NCBI RefSeq assembly: GCF_010668395.1
Contig: NZ_WUEY01000007.1
Span: 62,001-126,000 of the forward strand
Direction: 5' to 3'
From: Martinezella lusitana
GTDB taxonomy: Bacteria; Pseudomonadota; Alphaproteobacteria; Rhizobiales; Rhizobiaceae
DNA: 64,000 bases
A model generated the notes under the pieces. The model did no database searches. It was given only the letters and a program-made list of their open reading frames with translations, and had not been told where the DNA came from. Numbering within the stretch: position 1 is the first letter of the stretch; each line of letters opens with the position of its first letter. The position numbers and the translations under genes were made by a program. Positions 27,760-36,694 of the stretch are shown here, piece by piece.

Positions 27760-28947
27760 TCAAATGATTCCGAGTTCTCTTCCGGCTTCCGCGAAGGCTG
27801 CGATTGCCTTTTCGACATCCGCCTTCGAATGGGCGGCCGACATCTGCGTGCGGATGCGCGCCTGGCCCTTGGGAACGACGGGGAAGGAAAAGCCGATGAC
27901 GTAGACGCCCTTCTTCAGCATCAGCGCCGCCATGTCCTGCGCCAGCTTTGCATCGCCGAGCATGACGGGAATGATCGGGTGATCGGCGCCGGCCAGCGTG
28001 AAGCCGAGCTTCGTCATCTCGCTGCGGAAAAGCTCGGCATTGCTCTTGAGCCGTGCACGTAATTCGTCGCCGTTGTCGATCAGATCGAACACCTTCAGCG
28101 ACGCGGCGGCAATGATGGGCGCCAATGTATTGGAGAAGAGGTAGGGGCGCGAACGCTGCCGCAGCCACTCGACGATCTCGCCTTTTGCTGACGTATAGCC
28201 GCCCGAAGCACCGCCGAGCGCCTTGCCGAGCGTACCGGTGATGATGTCGATCCGGCCTTCGACGCCGCAATGCTCCGGCGAGCCCCGGCCATGCTCGCCG
28301 ACGAAACCGACCGCATGGCTGTCGTCGACCATAACCATGGCACCGTATTTTTCCGCCAGATCGCAGACGCCGCCCAGATTGGCGATGATGCCGTCCATGG
28401 AAAACACGCCATCGGTCGCGATCAGCTTGAAGCGGCTGCCCTCGGCCTTCTTCAGCTCCTCTTCAAGCGCCGCCATGTCATTGTTGGCATAGCGGAAGCG
28501 CTTCGCCTTGGAGAGCCGCACCCCGTCGATGATAGAGGCGTGATTGAGCGCATCCGAGATGATGGCGTCTTCTTCCGACAGCAGCGTCTCGAACAGGCCG
28601 CCATTCGCGTCGAAGCAGGAGGAATAAAGAATCGTATCCTCCATGCCGAGAAAGGCCGAGATCCGCGCTTCGAGCTGCTTGTGCTCTTCCTGCGTGCCGC
28701 AGATGAAGCGAACCGACGCCATGCCGTAGCCATAGCGATCGAGGGCTTTCTTTCCTGCCTCCGCAAGCTCCTCATTGTCTGCAAGGCCAAGATAGTTGTT
28801 GGCGCAGAAATTGAGGACGCGCGCACCGCCGGCAACGGCGATTTCGCCGGCCTGCTTCGAGGTGATGACGCGCTCGGATTTGTAAAGGCCGGCTTCTTTC
28901 AGGCCGGCAAGCTCTGTGCGCAGGTGCGATAGGAATTCAGAGGTCAT
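27760..28947 (-). CDS. kbl: 2-amino-3-ketobutyrate CoA ligase (glycine C-acetyltransferase)
   Basis: 395 aa PLP enzyme of the alpha-oxoamine synthase family. Motifs: NFCANNYLGLADN near residue 48, DDSHAVGFVGEHGRG, and the PLP Lys in ITGTLGKALGGASGGY. It converts 2-amino-3-ketobutyrate and CoA to glycine and acetyl-CoA. First gene of the kbl-tdh operon for threonine catabolism. Cytoplasmic. Confidence 0.98.
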   Translation of the reverse strand: MTSEFLSHLRTELAGLKEAGLYKSERVITSKQAGEIAVAGGARVLNFCANNYLGLADNEELAEAGKKALDRYGYGMASVRFICGTQEEHKQLEARISAFLGMEDTILYSSCFDANGGLFETLLSEEDAIISDALNHASIIDGVRLSKAKRFRYANNDMAALEEELKKAEGSRFKLIATDGVFSMDGIIANLGGVCDLAEKYGAMVMVDDSHAVGFVGEHGRGSPEHCGVEGRIDIITGTLGKALGGASGGYTSAKGEIVEWLRQRSRPYLFSNTLAPIIAAASLKVFDLIDNGDELRARLKSNAELFRSEMTKLGFTLAGADHPIIPVMLGDAKLAQDMAALMLKKGVYVIGFSFPVVPKGQARIRTQMSAAHSKADVEKAIAAFAEAGRELGII

Positions 28948-29211
28948 TGTCGCATTCCATTACTGGTCATGGCGGAAACAGGCCGAGTGATAACATAGCA
29001 TTAGCACAGCTGCCGCATTCACCAGCGGCAAAAATACATGAGGCTATGACGCTGCCGCGATATGGCACGTTGCGGTTCGTTTATCATCGTCGAGACGCGC
29101 CAAACAGACCATTCGCGCGCATCCAGGGCTGCAGCTATTGCAAAAATTACTTGACTGAGTCCATTATTGTCGCGAGCGTGCCGGTGCGGCAGCGGGCTTG
29201 TTGAGGGTATC

Positions 29212-29982
29212 ATGAGCATATTCGAGAGATTTTCATTGAAGGGGCGAATCGCCCTCGTGACCGGCGGCGGACGCGGCCTCGGATTTGAAATGGCCCGGGC
29301 GCTTGCCGATGCCGGCGCTCACGTCATCGTCAATGGACGGACCCCGGCAACGCTGGAGATGGCCGTCGAGGCCATTCGTGACAGTGGCGGTTCGGCCGAA
29401 GCCGCAGCCTTCGATATTGCCGACCGCGACGCGCAACGCGCGGCGATGGGGCAGATCGAGAACCATCACGGACGGCTCGACATATTGATCAACAATGTCG
29501 GCGCCCGTGACAGACGCGCCCTGGTCGATTTCGACGACGAGGCGATCCTGGCCCTGCTTAATACGGATCTGGCCGCCTCCATCATGCTGTCCCGCGATGC
29601 CGCCCGACTGATGAAGCGACACAATCACGGACGGCTGATCTCGGTCACGTCGATCAGCGGTCACGTCGTCATGCCCGGCGACTGTGTCTATCCCGCAGCC
29701 AAGCAGGGCCTGACGGGCCTGATGCGAGGCATGGCGGTGGAATTCGGTCCGCATGGCATCACCAGCAATGCCATTGCTCCGGGCTGGTTCGCGACGGAAA
29801 CGAACGCCGCGATGGCGGCAAATGAAGAGCTGCTTCCCTTCGTGCGCCAGCGCATCCCGGTTCAGCGCTGGGGACGGCCAGACGAAATCGCCGGCGCCGC
29901 ATTGTTTCTGGCCAGCGACGCGGCGTCCTTCGTCAACGGCCATGTCCTGACCGTCGATGGGGGCATGACCGTGCGCATGTAA
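29212..29982 (+). CDS. SDR-family oxidoreductase (gluconate 5-dehydrogenase-like)
   Basis: 256 aa from the ATG at 29212; upstream in-frame codons to 29167 lack support. Classical short-chain dehydrogenase: NAD(P) motif TGGGRGLG, NNVGA, Ser in SVTSISGH, Tyr-x3-Lys in VYPAAKQGL, and C-terminal NGHVLTVDGG. Closest in feel to gluconate 5-dehydrogenases (IdnO/Gno) and related sugar-alcohol dehydrogenases. Monocistronic, convergent with recQ. Confidence 0.92.
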   Translation: MSIFERFSLKGRIALVTGGGRGLGFEMARALADAGAHVIVNGRTPATLEMAVEAIRDSGGSAEAAAFDIADRDAQRAAMGQIENHHGRLDILINNVGARDRRALVDFDDEAILALLNTDLAASIMLSRDAARLMKRHNHGRLISVTSISGHVVMPGDCVYPAAKQGLTGLMRGMAVEFGPHGITSNAIAPGWFATETNAAMAANEELLPFVRQRIPVQRWGRPDEIAGAALFLASDAASFVNGHVLTVDGGMTVRM

Positions 29983-30021
29983 CCGGCGGACCGTCACGCC
30001 TTCTCGCTCGGTCGCCGACTA

Positions 30022-31917
30022 TCAACGACCGCCGAAATCCGAAATGACGGCCAGGAAAGCGTCCCCGTAGCGCTCGAGCTTCGACTGGCCGACGCCCGAA
30101 ATCCCGAGAAGCGCCTTGTGATCCTTCGGCTGCTCCGTCGCAAAGGCGATCAGCGTCGTATCGGGGAAAACGACATAGGGCGGCACGCCCAGCTCCTTGG
30201 CTATTCTGGTCCGCTCGGCGCGCAGCGCATCGAACAAGGCCTGCGCCTCGCCTGCAAGACCGTGCGCGGGCTTCTCGGATCGCCCGATCTTCTTACCGCG
30301 ACGCCCAGCTTCCGGGCGATCCTTGCGGAAAAAGACCTGGCGATCGCGCTTGAAGACCGATCGCGCCTCCTCCTCGAGCTTCATGGCGCCGAAGGCCGTA
30401 TGATCGACGCTCAGAAAGCCGCTCGCCAGCAATTGCCGGAAGATCGACTGCCATGTGCGGGCTGGAATATCCTTTCCGGCGCCAAAGACCGGCATGTCGA
30501 CATGGCCGAAGCGCTCGGTCTTTTCGTTGACCGTACCCATCAGCACATCGATGACATGGCCGGTGCCAAAACGTTCGCCGGTGCGATAGACGGCCGCGAG
30601 CGCCTTGATCGCCGCTTCCGTTCCATCCCAGGTCTCCACAGGCTTGAGGCAGGTATCGCAGTTGCCGCAGCCGCCGCCATGGGCCTCGCCGAAATGCGCG
30701 AGGATGGACTGCCGCCGGCATCCGGCCGTTTCACAGATCGCAAGCAAGGCATTGAGCTTTGCCCGCTCGACCCGCTTGATCTCTTCGGATGCACCGCCTT
30801 CATCGATCATCCGCCGCCGCTGGATGACGTCGGCCATGCCGTAGGCCATCCAGACATTCGAGGGCAGGCCATCGCGCCCGGCACGCCCCGTCTCCTGATA
30901 ATAAGCCTCCACGGAACCCGGCAGATCGAGATGGGCGACATAGCGCACATTCGGCTTGTCGATGCCCATGCCGAACGCGACGGTCGCAACAAGGCACAGG
31001 TCTTCTTCCTTGAGGAACGCATCCTGATTGGCGTCGCGAAGCGCTCGATCCATGCCGGCATGATAGGGAAGCGCACGAATGCCCTGCCCGTTCAGCCACT
31101 CCGCCGTATCTTCGACTTTGGCGCGCGAAAGGCAGTAGACGATGCCGCTATCGCCACGATGGCCATCGAGAAAGCGCAGCAATTGCTGTCGCGGCTGGTC
31201 GCGCTCGACAATCTCGTAGGCGATGTTGGGGCGATCGAAACTGGTGGTGAAAACCGCGGCATCGTCGAGAGCCAGCCGCTCGATGATGTCCTCGCGGGTA
31301 TGGGGATCGGCCGTCGCCGTCAGCGCGATACGCGGCACGCCGGGGAAAAGTTCGGCGAGCTTGCCCAGATCGCGATATTCCGGCCTGAAGTCGTGGCCCC
31401 ATTGAGAGACGCAATGGGCTTCGTCGATCGCAAAAAGCGAGATCTTGGCCCTGCCGAGCATCTGGCAGAACCCCTCCGTCGCAATGCGTTCCGGCGTCAC
31501 ATAGAGCAGATCGAGCGTGCCTGCGGAAATGGCGCGATACACATCGCTGGCTTCCTCGCGCGACAGCGACGAATTCAGCGCGGCCGCTCGAATGCCGAGC
31601 TGCTTCATCGCCTCCACCTGATCCCGCATCAGGGCGATCAGCGGAGAAACGACGATGCCGATGCCATCGCGGCAAAGTGCGGGGATCTGGAAACACAGCG
31701 ATTTTCCGGCGCCCGTCGGAAACAGCACGACGGCATCGCCGCCGGCAACGACGTGATCTACGACCTGCTGCTGCTTGCCGCGAAAGGCTGAATAGCCATA
31801 GACGCGCTTCAGGACGTCGAGCGGCGCCGGCGCACCGATACGCTTCCCGAACGCAGGCTTGCCAAACAATGCGTCGTCCGCGGAAAATTGCGGCTCTTGT
31901 CTTTCAGGCTGAGGCAT
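30022..31917 (-). CDS. recQ: ATP-dependent DNA helicase RecQ
   Basis: 631 aa. Walker A LFPTGAGKSLCFQIPAL, DEAH box AIDEAHCVSQWGHDFRPEY, and helicase C domain ending at YYQETGRAGRDG. RecQ zinc-binding region with Cys in CRRQSILAHFGE and CGNCDTC. HRDC domain at about 540-620. Standard bacterial RecQ of full length. Works in recombination and fork repair. It lies 7 bp after dnaG, so probably co-transcribed. Confidence 0.98.
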   Translation of the reverse strand: MPQPERQEPQFSADDALFGKPAFGKRIGAPAPLDVLKRVYGYSAFRGKQQQVVDHVVAGGDAVVLFPTGAGKSLCFQIPALCRDGIGIVVSPLIALMRDQVEAMKQLGIRAAALNSSLSREEASDVYRAISAGTLDLLYVTPERIATEGFCQMLGRAKISLFAIDEAHCVSQWGHDFRPEYRDLGKLAELFPGVPRIALTATADPHTREDIIERLALDDAAVFTTSFDRPNIAYEIVERDQPRQQLLRFLDGHRGDSGIVYCLSRAKVEDTAEWLNGQGIRALPYHAGMDRALRDANQDAFLKEEDLCLVATVAFGMGIDKPNVRYVAHLDLPGSVEAYYQETGRAGRDGLPSNVWMAYGMADVIQRRRMIDEGGASEEIKRVERAKLNALLAICETAGCRRQSILAHFGEAHGGGCGNCDTCLKPVETWDGTEAAIKALAAVYRTGERFGTGHVIDVLMGTVNEKTERFGHVDMPVFGAGKDIPARTWQSIFRQLLASGFLSVDHTAFGAMKLEEEARSVFKRDRQVFFRKDRPEAGRRGKKIGRSEKPAHGLAGEAQALFDALRAERTRIAKELGVPPYVVFPDTTLIAFATEQPKDHKALLGISGVGQSKLERYGDAFLAVISDFGGR

Positions 31918-31924
31918 CTATTCC

Positions 31925-33913
31925 CTATTTTCCAGCGGCACCCTTGACGCGGCCGGACAGTACGCCGAAGCCATCGATGATCGCCTCCTGATTTTCCAGC
32001 CGCAGCGCCTCGAGCTGCACTTCCTGCAACGCCCGAATCAACGGCTCTATCGCCTCACCGTCGCCCTCTTCGGTCGCTTCGGCAATAGCGCCTTCCAGCT
32101 CGATCTTGTGCCAGCGCAGCGCTTTCGAGCGTTTATGCAGGGCGAGTGCCTGGCGATAGCCCTCGCGCGCATCCTCCATGGCGGCCGCATCCGTCGCCGT
32201 CCACAGGCGAGCGTTGCGAACCTGCTGCTCGAGATTCTTCAGTAAGGCGCCGAAACCCTGCTCTTCCAATTGCTCGATCAAACGCTCACGGACGAGCTGA
32301 GGTCCCACCATGGTTGCGGCAACCCCGAGAACCGCGGACCAGAGGCGCTGCAGTTCACGGCTGTCATAATCGATGGCGGCAATCTCGTCATATTCGTCCT
32401 GCAGCAACGGCGGATGGTTGACGATGGTCAAGGCCAGAACGCTTTCGCGCAGGCTCGGAACATCCTGATGACCCTTGATCATGGCTGAACGTGCCAAACG
32501 ATCGGATGCCGTTGTCGCCACCGCTGCGCCCGCGCGCGCCTGCCCGCCGCGCCCGCCGAAATTGCGGCCGTTGCCATCGCGAGAAAAGCCACGCGCCTGC
32601 TGGCCGCCGCCCCGCTGGAACTGCGGCTGAAAGAGCCCGTTCAATCGCTCACGCATATTCTGCTGGTAGTGACGGCGGACATCCTCGTCCGTTATCACGG
32701 ACACGATACGCCTGAGCCGTGCCTCCAGCTCCGCCCGCGCCTCGGGCGTCTCGAAGGAGCCGCCACCGGCCTCCCTGGCCCATATCAGATCGGCCAGGGG
32801 CTTTGCCTGCGCCAGCACCTTGTCGAAAGGTGCCCGCCCGTCCTGTCGCACGAGGTCGTCCGGGTCCTTGCCGTCGGGCAGCAGCGCGAAGCGCACCGTT
32901 CGGCTCGGCTTGATATGCGGCAGCGCCAGATCGGCGGCGCGATTGGCGGCGCGGATGCCGGCGCCATCGCCATCGAAGCAGAGGACCGGCTCCGGCGTCA
33001 TCTTCCAGAGGAGGTCCAGCTGGTTCTCCGTCAGCGCCGTGCCCAGCGGCGCTACCGCGTTTTCGACACCGGCCTGATGCAGTGCGATGACATCCATATA
33101 GCCTTCGACCGCGATGATGGTGCCGGCGCCATCGGCTCCTTGGGCGGCACGGCGGGCGCGCGTGAAATTGTAGAGCACGTTGCCCTTGTGAAAGAGCTCG
33201 GTCTCGTTGGAGTTCAGGTATTTCGCCGGCGCATCCGGCGACATGGCGCGTCCGCCGAAAGCGATCACCTTTTCCCTGGAGGAGAGAATCGGAAACATGA
33301 TGCGGTCGCGAAAGCGATCGTAGGAGACCGGCACGTTCTCGTGCACGACGAGCCCGCAAGCTTCCATCTGCTCCTTCAATATGCCTTTGCTTGCGAGATG
33401 CTCCTTCAACGCGTTGCGGCTATCCGGCGAATATCCGAGGCGAAAGGTCTCGATGGTGCGGCCGCTCAGGCCACGGTCGCGCAGATAGGCCCGCGCCCGC
33501 GCGCCATTGGCAGTCTGCAGCTGATCTTGGAAGAACTGAGTCGCCATCTCCATGACATCGAGCAGCGACGTACGCTCCTTCTCGCGCTTGGCCTCCATCG
33601 GGTCGGCGACCGGCATGGGAACGCCGGCCATGTCGGCGATCTGCTGCACCGCCTCGGGAAAGCTCAGGCCCTCCAGCTCGGTGAGGAAGCGGAAATGGTC
33701 GCCGGTCACGCCACAGCCGAAGCAATGATAGCGTCCCTTGCGGTCCTCGCAGTGAAAGCTCGGCGATTTCTCGCCGTGGAAGGGGCAGCAGGCCCAGTAA
33801 TCGCCGCGCGGGACATTGGTCTTGCGCCGATCCCAGGTAACACGACGGCCGATCACGTCCGAAATCAAAACGCGGTCGCGAATCTCGTCGAGAAACGTAT
33901 TGGAAAATCGCAT
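31925..33913 (-). CDS. dnaG: DNA primase DnaG
   Basis: 662 aa. N-terminal CHC2 zinc finger (CPFHGEKSPSFHCEDRKG followed by YHCFGCG, residues about 40-65). TOPRIM domain with VEGYMDVIALHQAG and CFDGDGAGIRAA. The C-terminal helicase-interacting domain is preceded by a Gly/Arg/Gln-rich linker at about 435-480. Makes RNA primers at the replication fork. Followed by recQ rather than rpoD. Confidence 0.99.
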   Translation of the reverse strand: MRFSNTFLDEIRDRVLISDVIGRRVTWDRRKTNVPRGDYWACCPFHGEKSPSFHCEDRKGRYHCFGCGVTGDHFRFLTELEGLSFPEAVQQIADMAGVPMPVADPMEAKREKERTSLLDVMEMATQFFQDQLQTANGARARAYLRDRGLSGRTIETFRLGYSPDSRNALKEHLASKGILKEQMEACGLVVHENVPVSYDRFRDRIMFPILSSREKVIAFGGRAMSPDAPAKYLNSNETELFHKGNVLYNFTRARRAAQGADGAGTIIAVEGYMDVIALHQAGVENAVAPLGTALTENQLDLLWKMTPEPVLCFDGDGAGIRAANRAADLALPHIKPSRTVRFALLPDGKDPDDLVRQDGRAPFDKVLAQAKPLADLIWAREAGGGSFETPEARAELEARLRRIVSVITDEDVRRHYQQNMRERLNGLFQPQFQRGGGQQARGFSRDGNGRNFGGRGGQARAGAAVATTASDRLARSAMIKGHQDVPSLRESVLALTIVNHPPLLQDEYDEIAAIDYDSRELQRLWSAVLGVAATMVGPQLVRERLIEQLEEQGFGALLKNLEQQVRNARLWTATDAAAMEDAREGYRQALALHKRSKALRWHKIELEGAIAEATEEGDGEAIEPLIRALQEVQLEALRLENQEAIIDGFGVLSGRVKGAAGK

Positions 33914-34483
33914 GGCTACCTCTGGCTCATTCCATATAAACAGGAATGGGAGGCTTTACCACGACACGCTGGCAACCTCCCCCGGTATTCACAGCCCTCT
34001 GCAAATGACCGCACCGGCGTCCTTTCGATCACAACTCCGTGAACTTCCGGCTGAATTCGATCCTGTCTGGACCCTACCCGAACGTCGCTTTCAGCCCATC
34101 GAAGGCGGATCGAGTGCTCCTCCCGCTTGAAGCAGGCGAACGCTTCAAGACTATTGGTGTAACCGCTTCGTCTAAGAAAATCCGCGAAAAAGCAATGACT
34201 TGCACAGCCTGAAGTCGATACCGCCGAACGAAATCCGCATCGCCGGCAATCAGGAGCTGCAAAGCAGCCGCTTCCGGACGACACTATCTGGCGGCACATT
34301 TGAGACGCCCTCCGTAAGCCAAACATTATTTTTTTGTAATTTGATTGTTGATGTGCGCCGCAATAGCGTTCTTCTCACAGGACGAGACAAGCCGGCGAAG
34401 AAATTCCTTCGCGACGCGACATGCCGAGACGCCCTGACGAACGGGAAGCCACCAGGTACAGGGCTTTCAGTTTAGGAGATGAA
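33914..34483. other. 570-bp intergenic region
   Basis: Between dnaG (leftward) and the small secreted protein gene (rightward). No coding frame has protein-like composition. It is AT-richer near 34320-34360, possibly promoter DNA, but I cannot assign boxes. Confidence 0.4.
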
Positions 34484-34717
34484 ATGCGTGTTCTTATCGT
34501 ACCGCTAGCCGCCGCGGCCATGTTTGCGACAGCAACCTATAGCTCGGCTACGACGAATGGCAGCGGTGCTGACAAGAACGTGCTTTATGCTGGCGCAGGA
34601 TATCAGCTGCCGGCGGATATGAAAGTCCCTGCTCTTACGGCAGGCGTAAAAGTTCAAATGTCCGGACTGCCGTCGCAGGCGTTGGCCTTGCCTCGGCAAG
34701 TCAGGATTTTCAGATAG
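34484..34717 (+). CDS. Small secreted hypothetical protein
   Basis: 77 aa from ATG 34484, which follows TTAGGAGATGAA. Residues 1-24 form a signal peptide (MRVLIVPLAAAAMFATATYS). The mature part is short (VLYAGAGYQLPADMKVPALT...), with no Cys. No family recognised. Followed by a run of inverted repeats. Confidence 0.55.
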   Translation: MRVLIVPLAAAAMFATATYSSATTNGSGADKNVLYAGAGYQLPADMKVPALTAGVKVQMSGLPSQALALPRQVRIFR

Positions 34718-34729
34718 ATTACCGAGATA

Positions 34730-34826
34730 CTCAGGTGGGGCACCATCCCTACCCCCGGCGCCGCCCCACCTGAGTGCCTTTGCAATAGACGTTTGATTTT
34801 TGGGCCCCACCCTGCGTCATCAAACG
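34730..34826. repeat. Consecutive inverted repeats with alternative pairing
   Basis: First repeat: CTCAGGTGGGGC (34730-34741) with GCCCCACCTGAG (34763-34774), perfect 12 bp. Second: CGTTTGAT (34790-34797) with ATCAAACG (34819-34826), enclosing another GCCCCAC (34804-34810) that could pair with the left arm of the first. The first hairpin lacks a T-run directly after it. Confidence 0.65.
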
Positions 34827-34839
34827 CCTGCAAAGCGCA

Positions 34840-34880
34840 AGAAGGCAGGAGCTCCCCCAGCTCCTGCCTTCTCTAATTTT
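34840..34880. terminator. Strong terminator-like hairpin
   Basis: AGAAGGCAGGAGCT (34840-34853) pairs perfectly over 14 bp with AGCTCCTGCCTTCT (34859-34872), loop CCCCC, followed by CTAATTTT. Probably ends the transcript of the small secreted gene. Confidence 0.75.
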
Positions 34881-35066
34881 AAGCCCCTCTCCGATTTCAC
34901 GACATGGAAGCAATGGATGATGCTGCGAAACATCCTCGCTCCATCGCCGCGAGTATCTTGACGCAACGGCGCCGATGGATATCTTTTATTATCTACGCAT
35001 ATGCGATCTCAGTAATTATCTCTTCAGACAATTTGGAAGTTTGCTCGGTTCATCGGAGACGGCTGC

Positions 35067-35975
35067 ATGTCTTTATCCGCGAAGGAACTTGCTCAAGACC
35101 CTGAATTTTTCACAGAAATCCTAAACTACACTCGAGAGATCATATCCACTTACGATGAAAACCAGAGCGTATGCTCTGTTTTTGCTTCGCAGCAACGCTG
35201 GCTGATGGCGCTCGCCGGTTTTGCTTTATATTGCGGCGGCATCGACGGAGAGCCGCCCGGCATGCACGCCAATCGCTTCGCCAACTACGTCGTCGACCAC
35301 GACATAGCCAGCCATAACACCGCCCTCAGCTTCCTTCAGGACATGCTGACGCTCGGCTTGTTGCGCTACCTGCCGGTTGCGGCAGATCGGCGGGCCCGGC
35401 CGATGGAGCCGACCGAAGAAGCCGCAAGGCAGCTTGCGAAATGGCTCAGCATTCATCTTTCCGCGCTGGATCACTTGGATGGCGGCAAACGCAACGCCCT
35501 GTTTGCCAAGCAACCGGAGCTCATCGGCGTGCTGCAGCCGGCGATTTCAGTCGGCATCATCCAGAGCGACGACCTGCGTCATCCAGGAGAGACATTCGAT
35601 CTCTTCACCTGGGCAAACTCCGGCGGCGTCATCATGGACTATCTGATCTCCCGCGTCGGCATGATCAATCCGGCAACGCAACAGGCGATCGTGGGGCGCG
35701 TAGCCTTCACCGACATCTGCCGCCGCTTTCTGATTTCCAGAACGCATGCGAAGCGGCTCATGAACCGGGCGGTGAAAATGGAGAGCGTCGGGTGGACCGG
35801 ATCTTCCGGGCGAAGCCAGCTGTGGCTGTCCAACAACTTCATCCAGGAATACCGCAACTATCAGGCGGAAAAGTTCGCGATCATCGACGCCGCCTGGGAA
35901 AACACCCTCGGCTTGCGGCACACCCGCACGCCGAGGGCAAGGCAAGCCTTTACTTCAACAATTCCTTCAAGATAG
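35067..35975 (+). CDS. Hypothetical protein with possible winged-helix C-terminal part
   Basis: 302 aa. Start ATG 35067 with GGAG 8 nt upstream. No signal peptide or long membrane helix. Helix-rich; residues about 230-275 (ICRRFLISRTHAKRLMNRAV then SSGRSQLWLSNNF) look like a winged HTH, and an earlier part (YVVDHDIASHNTALSFLQDM) resembles a second one. A MarR-like or replication-type regulator is possible. I do not recognise the family. The last 26 bp overlap the convergent yqeY gene. Confidence 0.7.
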   Translation: MSLSAKELAQDPEFFTEILNYTREIISTYDENQSVCSVFASQQRWLMALAGFALYCGGIDGEPPGMHANRFANYVVDHDIASHNTALSFLQDMLTLGLLRYLPVAADRRARPMEPTEEAARQLAKWLSIHLSALDHLDGGKRNALFAKQPELIGVLQPAISVGIIQSDDLRHPGETFDLFTWANSGGVIMDYLISRVGMINPATQQAIVGRVAFTDICRRFLISRTHAKRLMNRAVKMESVGWTGSSGRSQLWLSNNFIQEYRNYQAEKFAIIDAAWENTLGLRHTRTPRARQAFTSTIPSR

Positions 35976-36402
35976 CCGAGGCCTTGGCGAAATCCAACTG
36001 CCCTGCATAGCGCTCGCGCAGGGCGGCCACGCACTTGCCCATGTCCTTCAGGCCCTGCGCGCCGAGTTCGGCGACGACCGCGACACAGATCTCGCGCACC
36101 TTCTCCTCGGAAAGCTGCTCAGGCATGAAACCCTGGATGACGGCGATTTCCTCGCGCTCCTTGTCGGCCAGCTCGGGACGTCCGCCATCGATATAGATCT
36201 TTACCGATTCCTCGCGCTGCTTGATCATCTTGGCGAGCAGCTGGAGGATTTCGTCCTCGCTCGCCTGCTCCTTGCCCAAGCCGCGGTTGGCGATGTCCTT
36301 GTCCTTGATGGCTGCAAGGATCAGACGAACGGTGGAAAGCCTCGCCGTAGCCTTGGCCTTCATGGCGTCCTTCTGGGCGTTGGAAAGGGTTTCGCGGATC
36401 AT
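35950..36402 (-). CDS. YqeY/GatB-like protein
   Basis: 150 aa from ATG 36402 (AAGGAG upstream). The whole protein matches the YqeY family (GatB C-terminal-like): MKAKATARLSTVRLILAAIK near the start, then IKQREESVKIYIDGGR and DMGKCVAALRERYAGQLDFA. Such proteins resemble the tRNA-binding tail of the GatB amidotransferase subunit; their role is unclear. Often found near dnaG/rpoD and carA in related genomes, as here. Confidence 0.95.
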   Translation of the reverse strand: MIRETLSNAQKDAMKAKATARLSTVRLILAAIKDKDIANRGLGKEQASEDEILQLLAKMIKQREESVKIYIDGGRPELADKEREEIAVIQGFMPEQLSEEKVREICVAVVAELGAQGLKDMGKCVAALRERYAGQLDFAKASAILKELLK

Positions 36403-36694
36403 GTCTGTAAACTCCTTGAAGCAGGCCGGCGGCGATCGCCCGGTCACTTATGTCATGTCGCTGTCTCTTAGACCAACTGTGTCGATCAATGCAATTGCGC
36501 CCGAGAGCCCGAATTCCTTGACGGGAAAGCAAAGCGCGCATTGACCGACTGGCCGTGTTTAGCTATGTCCATCACCTGCACATAAGATCGATAGGAAGAT
36601 CTCAAGCCGCGACAAGCGTCGCTGGCTGTACCTTGCTACAAACATGGCGGAAGCCGACGGTCTCTTCAAGGCCGCGCTCCACGCCGGAAACGGG

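Noticed and set aside
30118..31791. 557-codon plus-strand frame across recQ
   Set aside because: Antisense shadow of recQ.
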